A stretch of 64,000 bases of DNA from Mytilinidion resinicola (GCF_010093595.1 NW_022985449.1:34917-98916), one strand, 5' to 3'; positions 43,989 to 56,362 are shown, counted from the stretch's first letter. The notes: generated by a model not told the origin, from the letters alone. Made by a program: numbers and translations.

Positions 43989-46245
43989 TCAAAGAAACCT
44001 CGCTCTCCCCTCCTCATCTTGTACAAGCTGGGCCGTCGTAGTCTTCGCAAGTCGCAGCATCTCCTCTCTCGTTAGCTCAAACCTCCCCGCGATCTTCATA
44101 GCGTCGTCCAGTGCGCAAAACAGAACGGCCAGGCTCGACGACTTCCAGGTTCTTTCCGCCATGCCGCCAGGGGACTGCAGTATGAGGATGACCAGGAATA
44201 CCGTAGCTAAGCCGACCAGCACGGCCGGGAAAGAGAACCAAGCCCACCGTACCTGGACACACGTAAATCGGACCGTCACATCGCCTGGTGCCCAGCCCCC
44301 TGACCCTTCATTTCCGCGCTGCCTAATGGTCGAGGTCATGGTATCCGTGAGATCGCTCATGATCTGATTCACAGAGGAGAAGTTTGCATACCCATTCTCC
44401 CATAGCTTCCTAGCGTTCAACAGCCCTATTCCGGTTGTACCTCCTCCCTGTTGAATCGTTAGGTTGTCGAAATCCGCAATAAGCTGATCGCGGATGGCGC
44501 GGTCGGAATATAAGCCAAACTGCCAAACGCACTCTTTAGGCCACAGCGTACCATTGTCGACTACTAGAATCCGATTCGGAGCCGCATCAATATTCGCAGT
44601 CGAGACAACTACGAACTCGGAGTTTATTACATCGTAGGTATCTGTTGTATTGAACAGCATGGCAGGAACAGGAGTGCAGTTCTCCCGTTGGCCGTTTCGT
44701 AGCGTTTGCGTGGTTGCGAGCAGGTAGGACATGAATGATGGGTCGAACGTATCTGCTATCGCGTTGGCTCCCATGGGTGCTGTAGATAACACAGTTTCGT
44801 TCAATACGGTATTTGTCATCGAAGAGTTGTATGTCTTCACGCACGGAGTGATACGGCAGTCGACGGCGAAAGGGCTTTCCGTCAGGGGTATTTGTAGGAC
44901 TACAACCTGGAGAATTGTGGAGTTGTCGCCGCGGGACACACTTGTCTGCAGTGATATCCCCCGCCCGACCTCTATGAAACGACTATCCGAAGATAAATCA
45001 GACAATGTGTAGTTGTAGTCGGATCCCGTGTCATGTTGTGACTGTATCATCGCCGATACATCTTGACAGGAATGGCAAATCCCAAGTGTTTGAAAGAGGC
45101 CAAATGTACAATTTCCAGATGTGCATTCAGCTTGCACAAGAGAGGATGCATCGATGGGTGGGTTGACTAGACCCGTGGTGATTGCAAAGGCCATAGGACC
45201 ATCAATCTCAATCTTGCCTGTTTGTAGTTGATCCCCATACGCCGTGTATGTATTAGCTCTAGAGATCGCGCCGCGCAGTGTGGTGCTATTACGATCAGAG
45301 GCGAAAATACGATAACAGTCGACAAATTCCACCATTTGTTGCGTAAATGGGTCGGTTATGAATGCAAGAACGGCAAGGAGAGCGGCGAATTTTGCAAAGT
45401 ATTTCCGAAAGTTCCTGCTGCTGATTAGAAACGTGTCCGTTTAACATGCCAACCGCTGTAACGCTACTTACTGCCTCTGCCATTCAAATGGAAACAATAG
45501 AACTCGCCAAGGGCGATGCCAGGAGTAGACTAATTCTGTGGTATCCATTTTAAAGATGAACCGGAAAGAGCCCCAGGCGTCCCGACTAGCTAAATCAAAA
45601 TGCTCAAGATCAATGAGATCTTGTGGGCGTTCGCCAAACCATTGCCATTTTAACTGGCTGATACCTTTACTTCTCTGTTAGAATTATCGATAATAGACGT
45701 AGTACCCATGCATGGTATTTACCTTCAGTTATTGGGAGAGAAACGGCGGCTTTTAGGAGGCCAGTCAAGATAGAAATAAGCGCGTTTATTGAAATGTGAA
45801 GTGGCCAACGATGTAGAGGCTTTTGTTGGTTCATGCGAAGAGTCAAGCTGATAAGCATCAGCGAAAAAATAGCAATAACGCAGCTGCAGATCTCTGCGAC
45901 GAAACCGTGATGCCACCGTTGTTTTGTTCGCTGCCAAACAGATAAGCTCCTTTTTGCCTTAGGCTTTATAGTGCTCGTGGTCGATATTAAGGTCGATTTT
46001 TCTGCTGCCGAAGTCTGTCGTTCCTCTGCATCTTCGTGGGACGGATTGCGCCGATCAGGTTCCCGAGGCGAACCCCCGTCGCTTGTTAACGTGCACGACG
46101 ATGAATCCGCAGTGGAAGCTTGAGGCTGCTCATGATGTGACTCTCGGGAATCGGGGAACTCGTAGCTTTCCTCTACCGAAGAAACCGAAGAAGCAGAAGT
46201 AATCGATGAACACGAGGCGAGGCTAGCATTCATAAGACTTTCCAT
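43989..46245 (-). CDS. DUF3176 multi-pass membrane protein
   Basis: Three exons (46245-45723, 45664-45472, 45414-43989) give 713 residues. After a Ser-rich, acidic N-terminus come helix 1 (FVAEICSCVIAIFSLMLI), helix 2 (INALISILTGLLKAAVSLP), the family signature QLKWQWFGERPQDLIDLEHF and LASRDAWGSF (typical ASRGPWGS), helix 3 (FAALLAVLAFITDPFTQQ), a large extracellular domain with many N-glycosylation sites and Cys pairs (CTSGNCTF, CHSCQ), and a last helix (FPAVLVGLATVFLVILIL). DUF3176 proteins are common in Pezizomycotina and have no defined function. A plasma-membrane protein with an outside sensor-like domain is inferred. A longer N-terminal frame to 46,551 exists but looks non-coding. Confidence 0.85.
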
Positions 46246-47300
46246 ACTAGATGAGGCTATCAAGACGAGGTAGGAGTAAGAGTAGAAGACACTATAAACG
46301 TATGATTTAGATCGAACACATAGGGCGACGCTGTTCAATGTCATACACGAAGCACGAAGTAAACGCAAAACTAAAGAAGGAGAGAGCTCATGCATGAGAG
46401 GGGAAGCTTCCAGGATGAGGATCGGCCTTGATGCCGATAAGCCTGCAGGAAGGCTGTGATGCTGCATCGTATCTGCGGGCGTTTTCATCCCAAAAAGACC
46501 TATTTTAAGACCTGACTGCTCTGCATAGTGATAGGTTCTTTCATGCGGCAACGAGGGGGCTATAAGCTGCGGGGGACATGAAGGCTGAACACGTGGGGAT
46601 GCTCTGGTGGCTGTCGGCTTTCTTGCGATGGCGATGGCTATGGCGAATGAGACAATGAGGGCAGTCCAGGCTGGAAGAAGCGACGAGGACTCTGCGGCAT
46701 TGGAGCAGCAGATTCGAGGTCGCGAATCTTCTCAAACGGGACATGTTGGGCTTGCCGGTGATGTTCTGATTAAAGAAAGGTACAGAGGCGCGATGAAGGG
46801 ATCGAGGTTGTGGTGCTGGGTGAGTACAGTACCACAGCTGGCATGAAAGAAGTGGCACACTAATCAAGTACTCTTCAAGTACTCTCCCCATCTGCCACTG
46901 CTTAAGTACTTCGGCAAGTCTCCACGTAGCCTAAGGTGAAGAGCTTCTATCTCGTTCGGATTCCTGAAAATGCATTGAAGCAACCCAAGCAGTGGCAGAC
47001 AGGTGTACACACGAGACAGCTTGTTCTAGCATTAAAGCGCCACATTTCGAGAAGGAGGACTAGTCACGTGCAGCACGGACAAGCTCTGGCTAAACTGAAT
47101 GCAGCTCATTCACAACATCCTCATTCACCAACAACAACAAACCAAATGTTGCGCAACGCCGGATCTCACCCGGAGATGGGGCCATGAACTAGGACTCACT
47201 GGAATGGCGTGAACTATTCTCAAATTGCTCTCACGACAACCGAATTACCACAAGCCGCGCGACCTCCACCACCTCGCATCAATCAACACCGCCCTTCACC
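46246..47300. other. Intergenic with MITE-like copy A
   Basis: Separates divergent DUF3176 and mad1 genes. It holds the inverted-repeat element at 46,852-47,043 (listed separately). The remaining DNA has only small domain-free frames. The 250 bp next to mad1 are AC-rich (ccaacaacaacaaacc), as is common in fungal 5' UTRs. Confidence 0.55.
46852..47043 (+). mobile_element. MITE-like inverted-repeat element, copy A
   Basis: 192 bp, from gtggcacactaatc to attaaagcgccac; the ends are inverted repeats. Further in, ctgccactgctt on the left is matched by aagcagtggcag on the right. The centre (aaggtgaagagcttctatct, cctgaaaatgcattgaagca) matches copy C directly and copy B as its reverse complement. 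The element has no gene. A target-site duplication was not obvious. Confidence 0.75.
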
Positions 47301-49468
47301 ATGGCGGCGCGCAACCAAAGCGTGCCCACATATGACTTCCTAACGGGCGCCTCGTCTCCGCCGCGAGTGCCTTTCCGAGGAGCTGAAACCCTTCGGACCT
47401 CTCACATTTCACGCCCAGGTCAGTCAACCCAGCACCCATACGCACGAATGCCATTGACACGCATGCAGACCTCGGAAACGAAGACCTCCGCGCGCAACTA
47501 AACACCCTCCAATATGAGCTCGACACGATCAAGCAAGAGCGCGAGATGGCGGCCCTGCACCACCAGCAGGAGCTGCGGGAAGCGCAGACCAAGGCCGAGG
47601 AGGACTTTCGCCGCGCGCAGGCCGCCGAGGCCTCGAACAATGCCACGACCGCCAAGTACACGAGTATGATGCGCGAACACCAGGAGGCGCAGGATCGGAA
47701 CGCGAATGAGAAGAAAGAGCTCGAGCGAAAGGTGCGCGCGGCGCAGGAGAAGAGCCAGGATTTGCAGGAGGAGGTGGATGAGGCGCAGGCGGAGCTGTCG
47801 TCGATTGCACGGAGTAATAAGCATAAATATGACGGGCTGGAGACACAGTACAAGACGCTTAAGTCGACGGTGGAGGAGTTGAGGGCGGATCTGGATGCGA
47901 AGGTTGCGGCGCTTCAAACAGCACAGCAGAGGCTGTCCACACGCGAGGACGAGGTGGGCGAGCTGGAGGCCGAGATTTTGAGGCTGAAGGCGCAATCGGG
48001 GGATGTGGATACTTTGGCTGTGATTAAGAGGGAGCTTTCGGAGCAGGTGGCGCACATCAAGAAACTTGAGGCTACGAATCGGGAGCAGCACGCCGAGCTG
48101 AAACAGTACCGGAAAATCCACAAGAGTATCGAGCTTGTGGAGGAGGAGAAGCGGACGCTGGAGGGTAAGGTCCACATGATGAACGACCTTCGCCGAGAAT
48201 TGAGCGAGTCGGAGGTGAAGAGGCAGGTCCTGGAAGACGAGAGGCAGTCGTGGACATCCTATCTCGAGAACATGTCGTCTACACAGGGAGAGCTACAATT
48301 CGACACCCCGGAGGATCTCGCCAAGGCCTTTATTCGGGAACGAGTCGAGACAGCTTCATTGATGGAGCGACTGGGTGCAATCCAGCCCGAACTGAGCGTC
48401 AAAGACGAGAACATCAGAGCATTGGAAGAGCAAAAAGCCAAGCTATTAGAAGAGGTCCAGAAACTACGCTCATCAGGCGGCGCACCAGATAACAAAGTCC
48501 GCGCGCGACTCGAGCGCCAAAAAGCCCTCGCCACAAAAGAAGTCGAGTACCTCCGCGCCCAACTAAAGACGTTCGACATCGAAGAAAGCGAAATGCAACC
48601 CGAAAACTACGACGCCCAGAAGACCCACCGAATCCAAGAACTCGAATCCCTCGTCGACGATTACCGCAAAGAATCCCAAACCCTCCAAAACGAGCTCTCC
48701 GCCGCCGAAGCCGTCCCCCGCTCTCCCCTCTCCATCGCCGCAGGCGCAGGCCAAAAGCGCGCCCTCGACGCCGACGACGACGAGCGCCTGGGCGAGCTCC
48801 GCCGCAAGAACCGTCAGCTCCAAGACGAAGCCACCCAGCTCGCCAAGCGCATCACAGTGCTCGAGTCCGAACTCAAAGCACAAACAAGCCAACTCAAGTC
48901 CCTAAAAGCCAGCTCACGGACTCGGATCCTTGAGCTCCGCTCCAACCCCACCGCCGACGCCGAAGCCCTCAAACTCAGCACCGTCACCACCCTCCGCGCC
49001 GCCAACGCCGCTCTCCTCGCCCGCCTCGAGGGCGCCACTCCACCCCCCGACTCCGTCCCCCTCGCCACGCTGCACGCGTCTCAGGACGAGATCATCGAGC
49101 TACAGCACACCGTCGCGGAGCGCGAGAAGCGCATCAAGCGGCTCAAGCAGATCTGGAGCGCCAAGTCGCAGGAGTTCCGGGAAGCCGTGGCGTCAGTGCT
49201 CGGCTGGAAGATGGACTTCATGCCCAACGGGCGGGTGCGGGTGACCTCCATGTTCTACCCCGGGGACGAGGAGACGGGGGAGAACAGCATTGTGTTCGAT
49301 GGGGAAAACGGGACTATGAAGGTCAGCGGAGGCCCGCAGAGCGCGTTTGCGAGCGAGATCCGCGATCAGATTGCGTTTTGGGTTGAGGGAAAGAAGGAGA
49401 TCCCCGGGTTTCTGGCGGCGCTAACGTTGGATTTTTTTGAGAGGGGGGAGAAGACGCAGAGGTTGTAG
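47301..49468 (+). CDS. mad1: Spindle assembly checkpoint protein Mad1
   Basis: Two exons (47301-47418, 47469-49468) give 705 residues. Mad1 sits at the nuclear envelope and unattached kinetochores and presents Mad2 for checkpoint signalling. The protein is coiled-coil from about residue 45 to 590, with heptads of Leu, Glu, Lys and Arg. Near the end is the conserved Arg-Leu-Lys motif in KRIKRLKQIW (codons 49139-49147), which binds Bub1, followed by the globular head: SQEFREAVASVLGWKMDF, PNGRVRVTSMF, IVFDGENGTMKVSGG, IAFWVEGKKEIPGFLAALT. Length fits fungal Mad1. The 50-bp intron joins a short first exon with normal GT-AG ends. The C-terminal head leaves little doubt. Confidence 0.95.
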
Positions 49469-49882
49469 GAAGGTGAAGGGGGATGGAGTTGGGGCGATGT
49501 GGCTGTGCTGTACAGTATGGGAGGTTCTTCGGCGTAATTTGGGCTTCGGGCGCGTTTGAGCGCTGGATTTGTAGCGAATTCTGATTTGTTTGACTATCTA
49601 CTTTTGGTCTTTGTGGAAGTGTTGCTGATACCGTTGGCGTGACCTACGCGCTCTATGTTTGCCTCATAAAGTACAGTAGGCTTCAATAAGCCTCACATTT
49701 CTGGACGCGAAAGGGGCCTCTGGGGTGCCTACAGGCTTGCACGCATTGCCCCGTCTTTTTACCAGTATTTACAGAATGAACGGCGAGAAATTATCTTTTG
49801 GTAGGCTTCCCGTAAATCCAGTTAGGCCATGTAGCCAGAGTATTATAAATCCCTCGAGACAACCACGCGGGGCATGGAAAAG

Positions 49883-50071
49883 GCGGCACACTAATTCCAG
49901 AACAAGCTGTCTCATGTACATCTGTCTGCCGCTGCTTGGGTGCCTTAGAGAATTTTCGGGAATTGGAACGAGATAAAAGCCCTTCACTTTGGACTATGTG
50001 GAAACTTTTTGAGATACTTCAGGCAATGGCAGACAGGTGTACACACGGGCTATACTTGACCATTGTGCCAC
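49883..50071 (-). mobile_element. MITE-like inverted-repeat element, copy B (inverted)
   Basis: 189 bp, from gcggcacactaattcc to accattgtgccac. The left arm (aacaagctgtctcatgtaca, ctgtctgccgctgcttggg) is the reverse complement of the right arm of copy A, and the centre reads as copy A on the minus strand, so this copy is inverted. The right arm, tggcagacaggtgtacacac, is identical to part of copy A over those 20 bases. Confidence 0.75.
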
Positions 50072-50083
50072 TTTTTGCATGCC

Positions 50084-50270
50084 CAGCGTGACAACTTGGG
50101 TTGTTTTATTAGAAGTTTGTGCATGCAGAAACCAACTGCGTGGGTATTTTTCTTGAGGGTAATGCAATACGCGGCGTAGGTCACGCAGCAAACTCCCTCC
50201 CAGGACGACTTGGGTCATTTTGTTACAGTTCTCGACAAAATCAACTGCGCGGGTGACTTTCGAGAGACGG
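50084..50270 (+). repeat. Imperfect direct duplication
   Basis: Two roughly 70-bp units, 50,084-50,160 and 50,199-50,270, share gac-acttgggt, then caactgcg-gggt in the same order and spacing. Identity is modest by eye. No function is visible. Confidence 0.55.
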
Positions 50271-50370
50271 AGTAGAGGTAGTACTTTTCGCACAGATTGT
50301 ATTGAACCTACCCATCAGAATGTCCAACCTAGACTTACAGCTACCCAAAGTTTCCATCACCTTCTCGCGC

Positions 50371-52260
50371 CTAGTACCCGCTCTGCTCCTTTCTCCCACT
50401 CCCCTCGCCCTCGCCAGCCCCATCTTCTCCGTCTCGCTTTCTCCCAGAACCCGACGCGCCACCCGCTGCATCCTTGATCCCATCTGCGTCACCCCTCAGC
50501 TTCTCAAAATAGGCCTTGATATCCTCAGCACCGACAGCCTGGCCGCTCTCCGCAAACGGCTGGAGGAAGGCTCTGACTTTGTCTTTGAGATGAGCGTAGA
50601 CCATCGCGCCCTCTGCTCACCAGATTAGCAACTTATTTCGGAAAAGATTACACGCTTGAGGGCGCATGAACATACCAATAGCCTTCACACGATCCATATT
50701 GTTGAACACCGCTTCGCCTCGGTCCAGTATACTCCCCGTCCCCACACTCGCGCCGCCCTCGTTATCCCCGTCCTCAGAGATGGGCGGCTCGTATATTTCT
50801 TCTTCTTCGAGGAGTTGCGGGTGCGGTGTTAGGAGGGGAAAGCAGGAGGGGCAGCGGCAGAGGTGGTCGCGGAAGTCGGGGAGCATGAAGAGGGAGAAAC
50901 GAGCTTCTGGGGCGGGCGGGAGAGTTTCGAAGTGGCATGATGATGTCGTGGTGGGTTTCTTGGGGGTGAGTGGGAGGGTGGTTGTTATGGGGGTGGGTTC
51001 TGTGAGGGGGGCTTCACTCTTTTGGCGTTTTGGAGGGGCCATGGATGGGTCTGCTGAGTCCTCGGGCTCTTCATCAGAGGCTTTGCGCTTCTTTGAGGCG
51101 GGCTCTGAGATCATAGATGGTACTTCAATGGCCGTGCTGTTCTCTGCGGCGGCGTCGATGCTGTTCTCTGGTTTGAAGTAGACAGCTGGGAGGAAGCCCG
51201 GAGTGCCCGCATATCTCCGGATCCAAGGGAAGGCTTCAACACACTTGTAGCAGATGAAAGTTTCGAAGTCGTCTTCCTTAGGGAATCCTGGGGGCAAAGG
51301 CGGGTCATCGTCTTCAACCGCTTCATCTCCACCGTTCGCGGAAAGATCATTGCCGTCAACGCCGCCTGTGACACTGGTCTGGACCGCAGGGACATGAGCT
51401 TCTGTTGTTCCGTTGGCTGGCTCCTCTTCCAAGATGACATCCATGGCCACGGAGATGCCGTTCTGGGGTGCTTGTACGGCAGCGTCTGTCTTCACGGACT
51501 TCAACTCCTCGATGCTCTTCAGGTACGCGTCGCGGTCGAGTCCAACGACGCACTCAGGATGCCACCAGTCCTCGCCACATCCCCCCTCTTCCACAGTTCC
51601 CAGCCCTAAGCACTGAAACATGGTCCCTTTCTCCTGATGGGCGTCATAGTCCTGCTCGCAGCCGCAGAACCTGTTCCTAAAGTTCTGATTGTACTTGTTG
51701 TCTTGCGCCGGCTTTTCTGAGTGCACTCCTCCCTTGGTCCCGGTGTCTTCATTCAATCGGAGCGAGCATGGCGAAGTATCCGGAATGCGCGTCGTGCCGC
51801 AATCGCATTCGAAGTTGCGCTTTCCAAAGAGCTCAACGAGGGTATGGTCGCAGTGGCAGGAGATAGAGCACGAGTAGCAGACGCCGGCTGGAGTGTACTG
51901 CTGTGCCGGCGAGGCGGGTGGGGGGTTGCAAGTCAGACAGGCGTATAGAGCTTGTCGCAAGGCACCGAGTGGTTTTGTGCATGTGTCGAATTGCTATGTA
52001 TCATGTCAGATATATGCGCGCCTTGAAACGGGTTGTAGACGAACATATGGGAGGGCCTCACGCGCGTCGGCCTCGAGTTGGAGTTGGCTGCTGATGAACC
52101 TGGGAGTTGCAATTAGATACGCCCGTGCTATGTAGGACTCTTTAACTCACTCGGCAGCAGTCTGCGAGCTTTCAGAATGCTGCGAAAAGCTGTTGGAACG
52201 AGAGACGGGCGCTGGCGGGTGAGCTGCTTCACTTCGGTAGGTGGTGGTGACTTCGGCCAT
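50371..52260 (-). CDS. UBR7/Mlo2-type protein with UBR box and PHD-like finger
   Basis: Four exons (52260-52151, 52099-52045, 51993-50676, 50612-50371) give 574 residues. A UBR-type zinc finger covers about residues 55-135 (CTKPLGALRQALYACLTC, GVCYSCSISCHCDHTLVELF, NFECDCGTTR), followed by CGCEQDYDAHQ and a PHD-like Cys/His segment (MFQCLGLGTVEEGGCGEDWWHPECVVG ... FICYKCVEAF). A central acidic, disordered part carries KKRKASDEE. The end has LCRCPSC and a helical tail (AHLKDKVRAFLQPFAESG). UBR7 is a putative chromatin-linked E3 ubiquitin ligase; S. pombe mlo2 is a homolog. The start MAEVTTTYRS leads directly into three short introns of 51, 51 and 63 bp. It is divergent from mcm2. Confidence 0.92.
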
Positions 52261-52965
52261 GGCAGCGTTGTGAAGTGCCAATGAATGCGCGGCAATTTCA
52301 GATGAAGAAATGAGGCAAACGGCACACAGAACAGAAAAAGGCAGGATAGAGGTTGAGTTGGTGGTGTTGTTGCTGTGAAGCTTTCCAGTCGCCGTGTTAT
52401 TCTCCAGTCCGCGATGACGGCCCTAGGCCCGATCAAGGTGTAAGTGGTTTTTACCCCTTGTATAGCTGGCCTGCTGGCCTACAAACAAGTGGCACACTCA
52501 GAAAGTCATCTCCTGTCTACACCTGTCGGCCACTGCTTGGACCGCGTCAACGACTTTTGTAATCGCCCAAGGTGAAGAGCTTCCGCCATGCTCAGGTTTC
52601 TGAGAATCCATGGAAGCAACCCCAGCAGTGGCACACAGGTGTGCGCACTCACCGCGCGGTTTGTTTAATCTAAGAGTGCCACTTTTTCTCTGCCCCGCGC
52701 GGCTTTTCGCGTTTCTTCCGCGTCGAACGCGTTTCCGAGCCCCCTCCCCTCTCTACCCTCCCGCAATCACTTGCATTCACCCCAACTGCTTCCCCCCAGC
52801 TCACCATAGACTACTCCAAGAAGACTTGCCCCAACACTCCCTTCATTGAGGCCAGATGAGGTTTGTGCTCCTTCGTCCCTCGGAATCCTCTACAGCACAA
52901 GCGCCCGCTTTCTCGCGACTGTTCTACCTTTCCTGACCCTCTCAAGTTCTCCGCTACGACCAAGT
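52261..52965. promoter_or_regulatory. UBR7-like/mcm2 divergent region with an MCB box and MITE-like copy C
   Basis: An ACGCGT hexamer at 52,727-52,732 lies 234 bp before the mcm2 ATG. It is the MCB site bound by MBF in G1/S promoters, which is expected for MCM genes. A nearby TTTCGCG (52,705-52,711) resembles the same class. The inverted-repeat element copy C ends only 45 bp upstream of the MCB box, so it sits inside this promoter region. Confidence 0.6.
52489..52682 (+). mobile_element. MITE-like inverted-repeat element, copy C
   Basis: 194 bp, from gtggcacactcag to taagagtgccac. Inner arms are ctacacctgtcggccactgc on the left and gcagtggcacacaggtgtgc on the right. The centre (cccaaggtgaagagcttccg, tttctgagaatccatggaag) matches copy A in the same direction. 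Outside both ends there is AAG/CTT, so the true ends may include AAG. No gene inside. Confidence 0.75.
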
Positions 52966-55701
52966 ATGTCGTCCGCAAACCGTGGTGCTCGGGCCGGAGC
53001 CAGTGGCCGAAAGCGATCCAGGGAACCGGATGACCTCCCATCCTCCAACGCGCATCCGCCTTCCAGTCGTAAGTATTTCGAATTGAAGGACCTGTTCCAG
53101 CCGCTGAGTTTTCTTAGCAATCGCCTCGTCTCCGCCCCTCCCTTTGATGGACGATGACGATATCGAGGAAGACAACCGCATTGATGACGACGAGGACCTC
53201 ATCGGTGACTTCCTTGACGAAATGGACGAGAATGCTGAAGAAGAGGAGGGCATCAATCTATTCGGGAACAACTTCGACCGAGATGAGCGCGAACGCGAGC
53301 CCGACGACTACGAAGACATTGACATTGACGATGAAGAGTATGAGGGGCTCGATGCTGCCCAGCGTGCTGAGCTCGAGAGGCGTTTGGACCGCCGTGACCG
53401 AGAGCTCAGGCGCCAGCGCGGTATGCCCGCGGCCTTCATGCCCGACGAGGATGAAGATGGCATTGCTGGACTTGCCAAACAGCCTCGCAGGCACAGACGC
53501 CGTTATGACGAAGACCAGGACGATCTGGACATGGACCAAGATATTATGAACGAGGAGCTAAGCCTGGAGCAACTGCAAGACGTCAAGGCTTCAAGTGTCA
53601 CCGACTGGGTTGCTCAGCCCGCAGTGCACCGAACCATTGCGAGGGAGTTCAGAGCATTCCTGACTGAATATACGGACGAAAACATGACTTCCGTCTACGG
53701 TACACGAGTCCGAACGCTCGGCGAGATCAACGCGGAATCTCTTGAAGTCTCATTCGATCATCTTGCTTCATCCAAGGCTGCGCTGGCGTACTTCTTGGCC
53801 AACTCTCCTTCTGAGATCCTACAGATCTTCGACCAGGTGGCGATGGACGTTGTCATGATTCATTATCCGGACTACCAGCGTATACATTCGGAAATCCACG
53901 TTCGAATCACCGATCTCCCGTATCCATACACGCTACGCCAACTGCGTCAAACACATCTAAACTGCCTGGTGCGGGTTAGTGGGGTCGTCACGCGCCGTAG
54001 TGGAGTCTTCCCACAGCTCAAAGAGATCAAATTCGATTGCGGGAAGTGCGGTATCACTCTAGGTCCCTTCCACCAGGAGTCCAACGTGGAAGTCAAGATC
54101 TCTTTTTGCCAGAACTGCCAATCTCGTGGCCCGTTCACGCTCAATTCGGAGAAGACACTCTACCGCAACTTCCAAAAGCTGACTCTTCAAGAGTCCCCCG
54201 GTACTGTTCCAGCCGGTCGTCTACCACGCCACCGTGAAGTCATTCTGCTCTGGGATCTAATAGACTCTGCAAAGCCAGGAGAGGAGGTCGAGGTAACAGG
54301 TATCTACCGCAACAACTACGACGCACAACTGAACAACAAGAACGGTTTCCCTGTGTTTGCGACTATCCTCGAAGCAAACTACGTAGTTAAATCGCACGAT
54401 CAGCTTGCCGGTTTCCGTCTTACAGAAGAAGATGAGCGCGAGATCCGTCAACTTTCCAAAGACCCCAAAATCGTTGACAAGATCATCAACTCCATCGCCC
54501 CAAGTATTTACGGCCATACTGATATCAAGACTGCTATTGCCCTTTCGCTTTTCGGAGGCGTCAGCAAAGAGGCTCCCGGAAGGATGGCCATCCGTGGTGA
54601 TATCAACATCCTGCTTCTCGGTGACCCAGGAACCGCCAAATCACAAGTTCTGAAGTACGTCGAAAAGACGGCTCACCGCGCCGTCTTCGCCACTGGTCAA
54701 GGTGCCTCAGCCGTCGGTCTCACCGCATCCGTCCGTCGGGATCCAATGACTAGCGAATGGACGCTCGAAGGCGGTGCGCTCGTCCTAGCTGACAAGGGTA
54801 CCTGTCTCATCGACGAATTCGACAAAATGAACGACCAGGACCGAACTTCCATTCACGAGGCTATGGAACAACAGACCATTTCCATCTCAAAAGCAGGTAT
54901 CGTGACCACGCTCCAGGCCCGCTGCGCCATCGTAGCCGCAGCGAATCCCATCGGCGGCCGTTATAACTCCACCATCCCGTTCTCCCAGAATGTGGAGCTT
55001 ACCGAACCCATCTTGTCTCGTTTCGACATCTTGGTCGTTGTCCGTGACACCGTAGATCCGCGCGAAGACGAGCGCCTCGCAAAATTCGTCGTGAATTCCC
55101 ACGGCCGCGCGCATCCGATCTCAGGAGCTGGCAACGAGGCGCCTACTACAATCCCAGAGCGCGAAACCATGGACATCGACGAAGGCGACGACAGCGAGCT
55201 AATGCCGAAGCAGGAGGGCGAGATCCCGCAGGAGCTGCTGCGGAAGTACATCCTCTACGCCCGCGAGAAGTGCAGGCCAAAGCTGTACCAGATCGACCAG
55301 GATAAGGTGGCGAAGTTGTTTGCGGATATGAGGAAGGAGAGTTTGGCTACTGGAGCTTATCCCATTACCGTAAGTCACGAATACCCCTAATATCCTCTTT
55401 CTTGAGGTTCTGTGTGGTTGCTAATCTTATTGTTCAGGTCCGTCATCTTGAAGCCATCATGCGTATCAGCGAGGCTTTCTCTAAGATGCGTCTTTCCGAG
55501 TATTGCTCTTCGATCGACATCGACCGTGCTATTGCGGTTGCGGTTGATTCGTTTGTGGGATCACAGAAGAATAGCTGTAAGAAGGCGCTTGCGAGGGCGT
55601 TTGCGAAGTACACCCTCGCGAGGCCGGGCGCTGTACGGAATCCGGGTAGGGGTGCGGGTGCGAGTAGGGCAAGAGCTCAAGGAACGAGAGTGGGTGCTTG
55701 A
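52966..55701 (+). CDS. mcm2: DNA replication licensing factor Mcm2
   Basis: Three exons (52966-53068, 53118-55369, 55438-55701) give 872 residues. Mcm2 is a subunit of the MCM2-7 replicative helicase. The N-terminal tail is strongly acidic, as in Mcm2 proteins that bind histone H3-H4. The OB/zinc part has FDCGKCGITLGPF and FCQNCQSRGPF (four Cys). The AAA+ core has Walker A GDPGTAKSQ (from 54,620), sensor region ATGQGASAVGLTA, Walker B CLIDEFDKM (54,803-54,829), QARCAIVAAANPIGGRY and the Arg finger in ILSRFD. The C-terminal winged-helix part follows the last intron (VRHLEAIMRISEAF). Introns are 49 and 68 bp. It is nuclear and essential in other fungi. Confidence 0.97.
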
Positions 55702-56362
55702 AGGCGCTGATGTATGCATGATTGTATGTGATGATGACGGTTGCATGGGGGCTGTGGGTTAGGTTGGAATTGTGCGTAGGATGGGGGGTGCATGGTGCAT
55801 GGTGCATGTGGCTGTTCCCGTGGGTTCATATTACAGGCGTTTTTCTAGACTTTTGAGTGTCTTTTGTGTACTTCCATAATACCACTGCTTGTCGTATGAC
55901 CTCTAGAAAGCTTCCTTGTTGACCCAGATAGTGTCTAGCTTTGCCGAGGCGATAACGAGGCGAAGAAGAGATGTGTGGCTTTCTTGAAGTATCACGTTGC
56001 AAATCCTGAGCAAGAGTTTCCTATGCGTGTGCTGCTGGAGGACACGGGAATGGAGAGAGTCGAGAGACAAGGCTGCCAAGGGGGGCTGCGTAAAATGGCG
56101 GCTGCAACCTCAGGTAATGCAGCGCTTCATTTTCTCTCATCACCCATCCTGATTCATCTTCGCTTTCCCATCATCCTCCATCGAAACCTTCACTGCAGGG
56201 CAGCCGCCTGAGAGAGCGTGATTTAGGTAATCGCTGAGCAACGAGAGCTGTTCCCCTCGCTTCACAGGTGTAGCCTAGTCTTCGCATCCTCAGCTTGCTT
56301 CTTCTTTTCTTTACCAGTTGCTTTCACTCTGCCATTCTGTTCCTGTTCTCTCAATCCTCCTT
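55702..56362. other. Intergenic, nothing recognised
   Basis: Between mcm2 and the HET-domain pseudogene, same strand. It contains short T/G-rich runs (gggggtgcatggtgcatggtgcatg at 55,784) and a 78-codon frame without a domain. No RNA gene or repeat copy seen. Confidence 0.45.

Larger units (their letters stand above)
49469..50370. other. Intergenic with MITE-like copy B and a short duplication
   Basis: Between convergent mad1 and the UBR7-like gene. It holds the inverted-repeat element at 49,883-50,071 and, beside it, an imperfect direct duplication (50,084-50,160 and 50,199-50,270). No gene was seen. Confidence 0.6.

Noticed and set aside
47914..48892. Minus-strand ORFs across mad1
   Set aside because: Shadows of the coiled-coil coding frame; GC-rich codons give open antisense frames.
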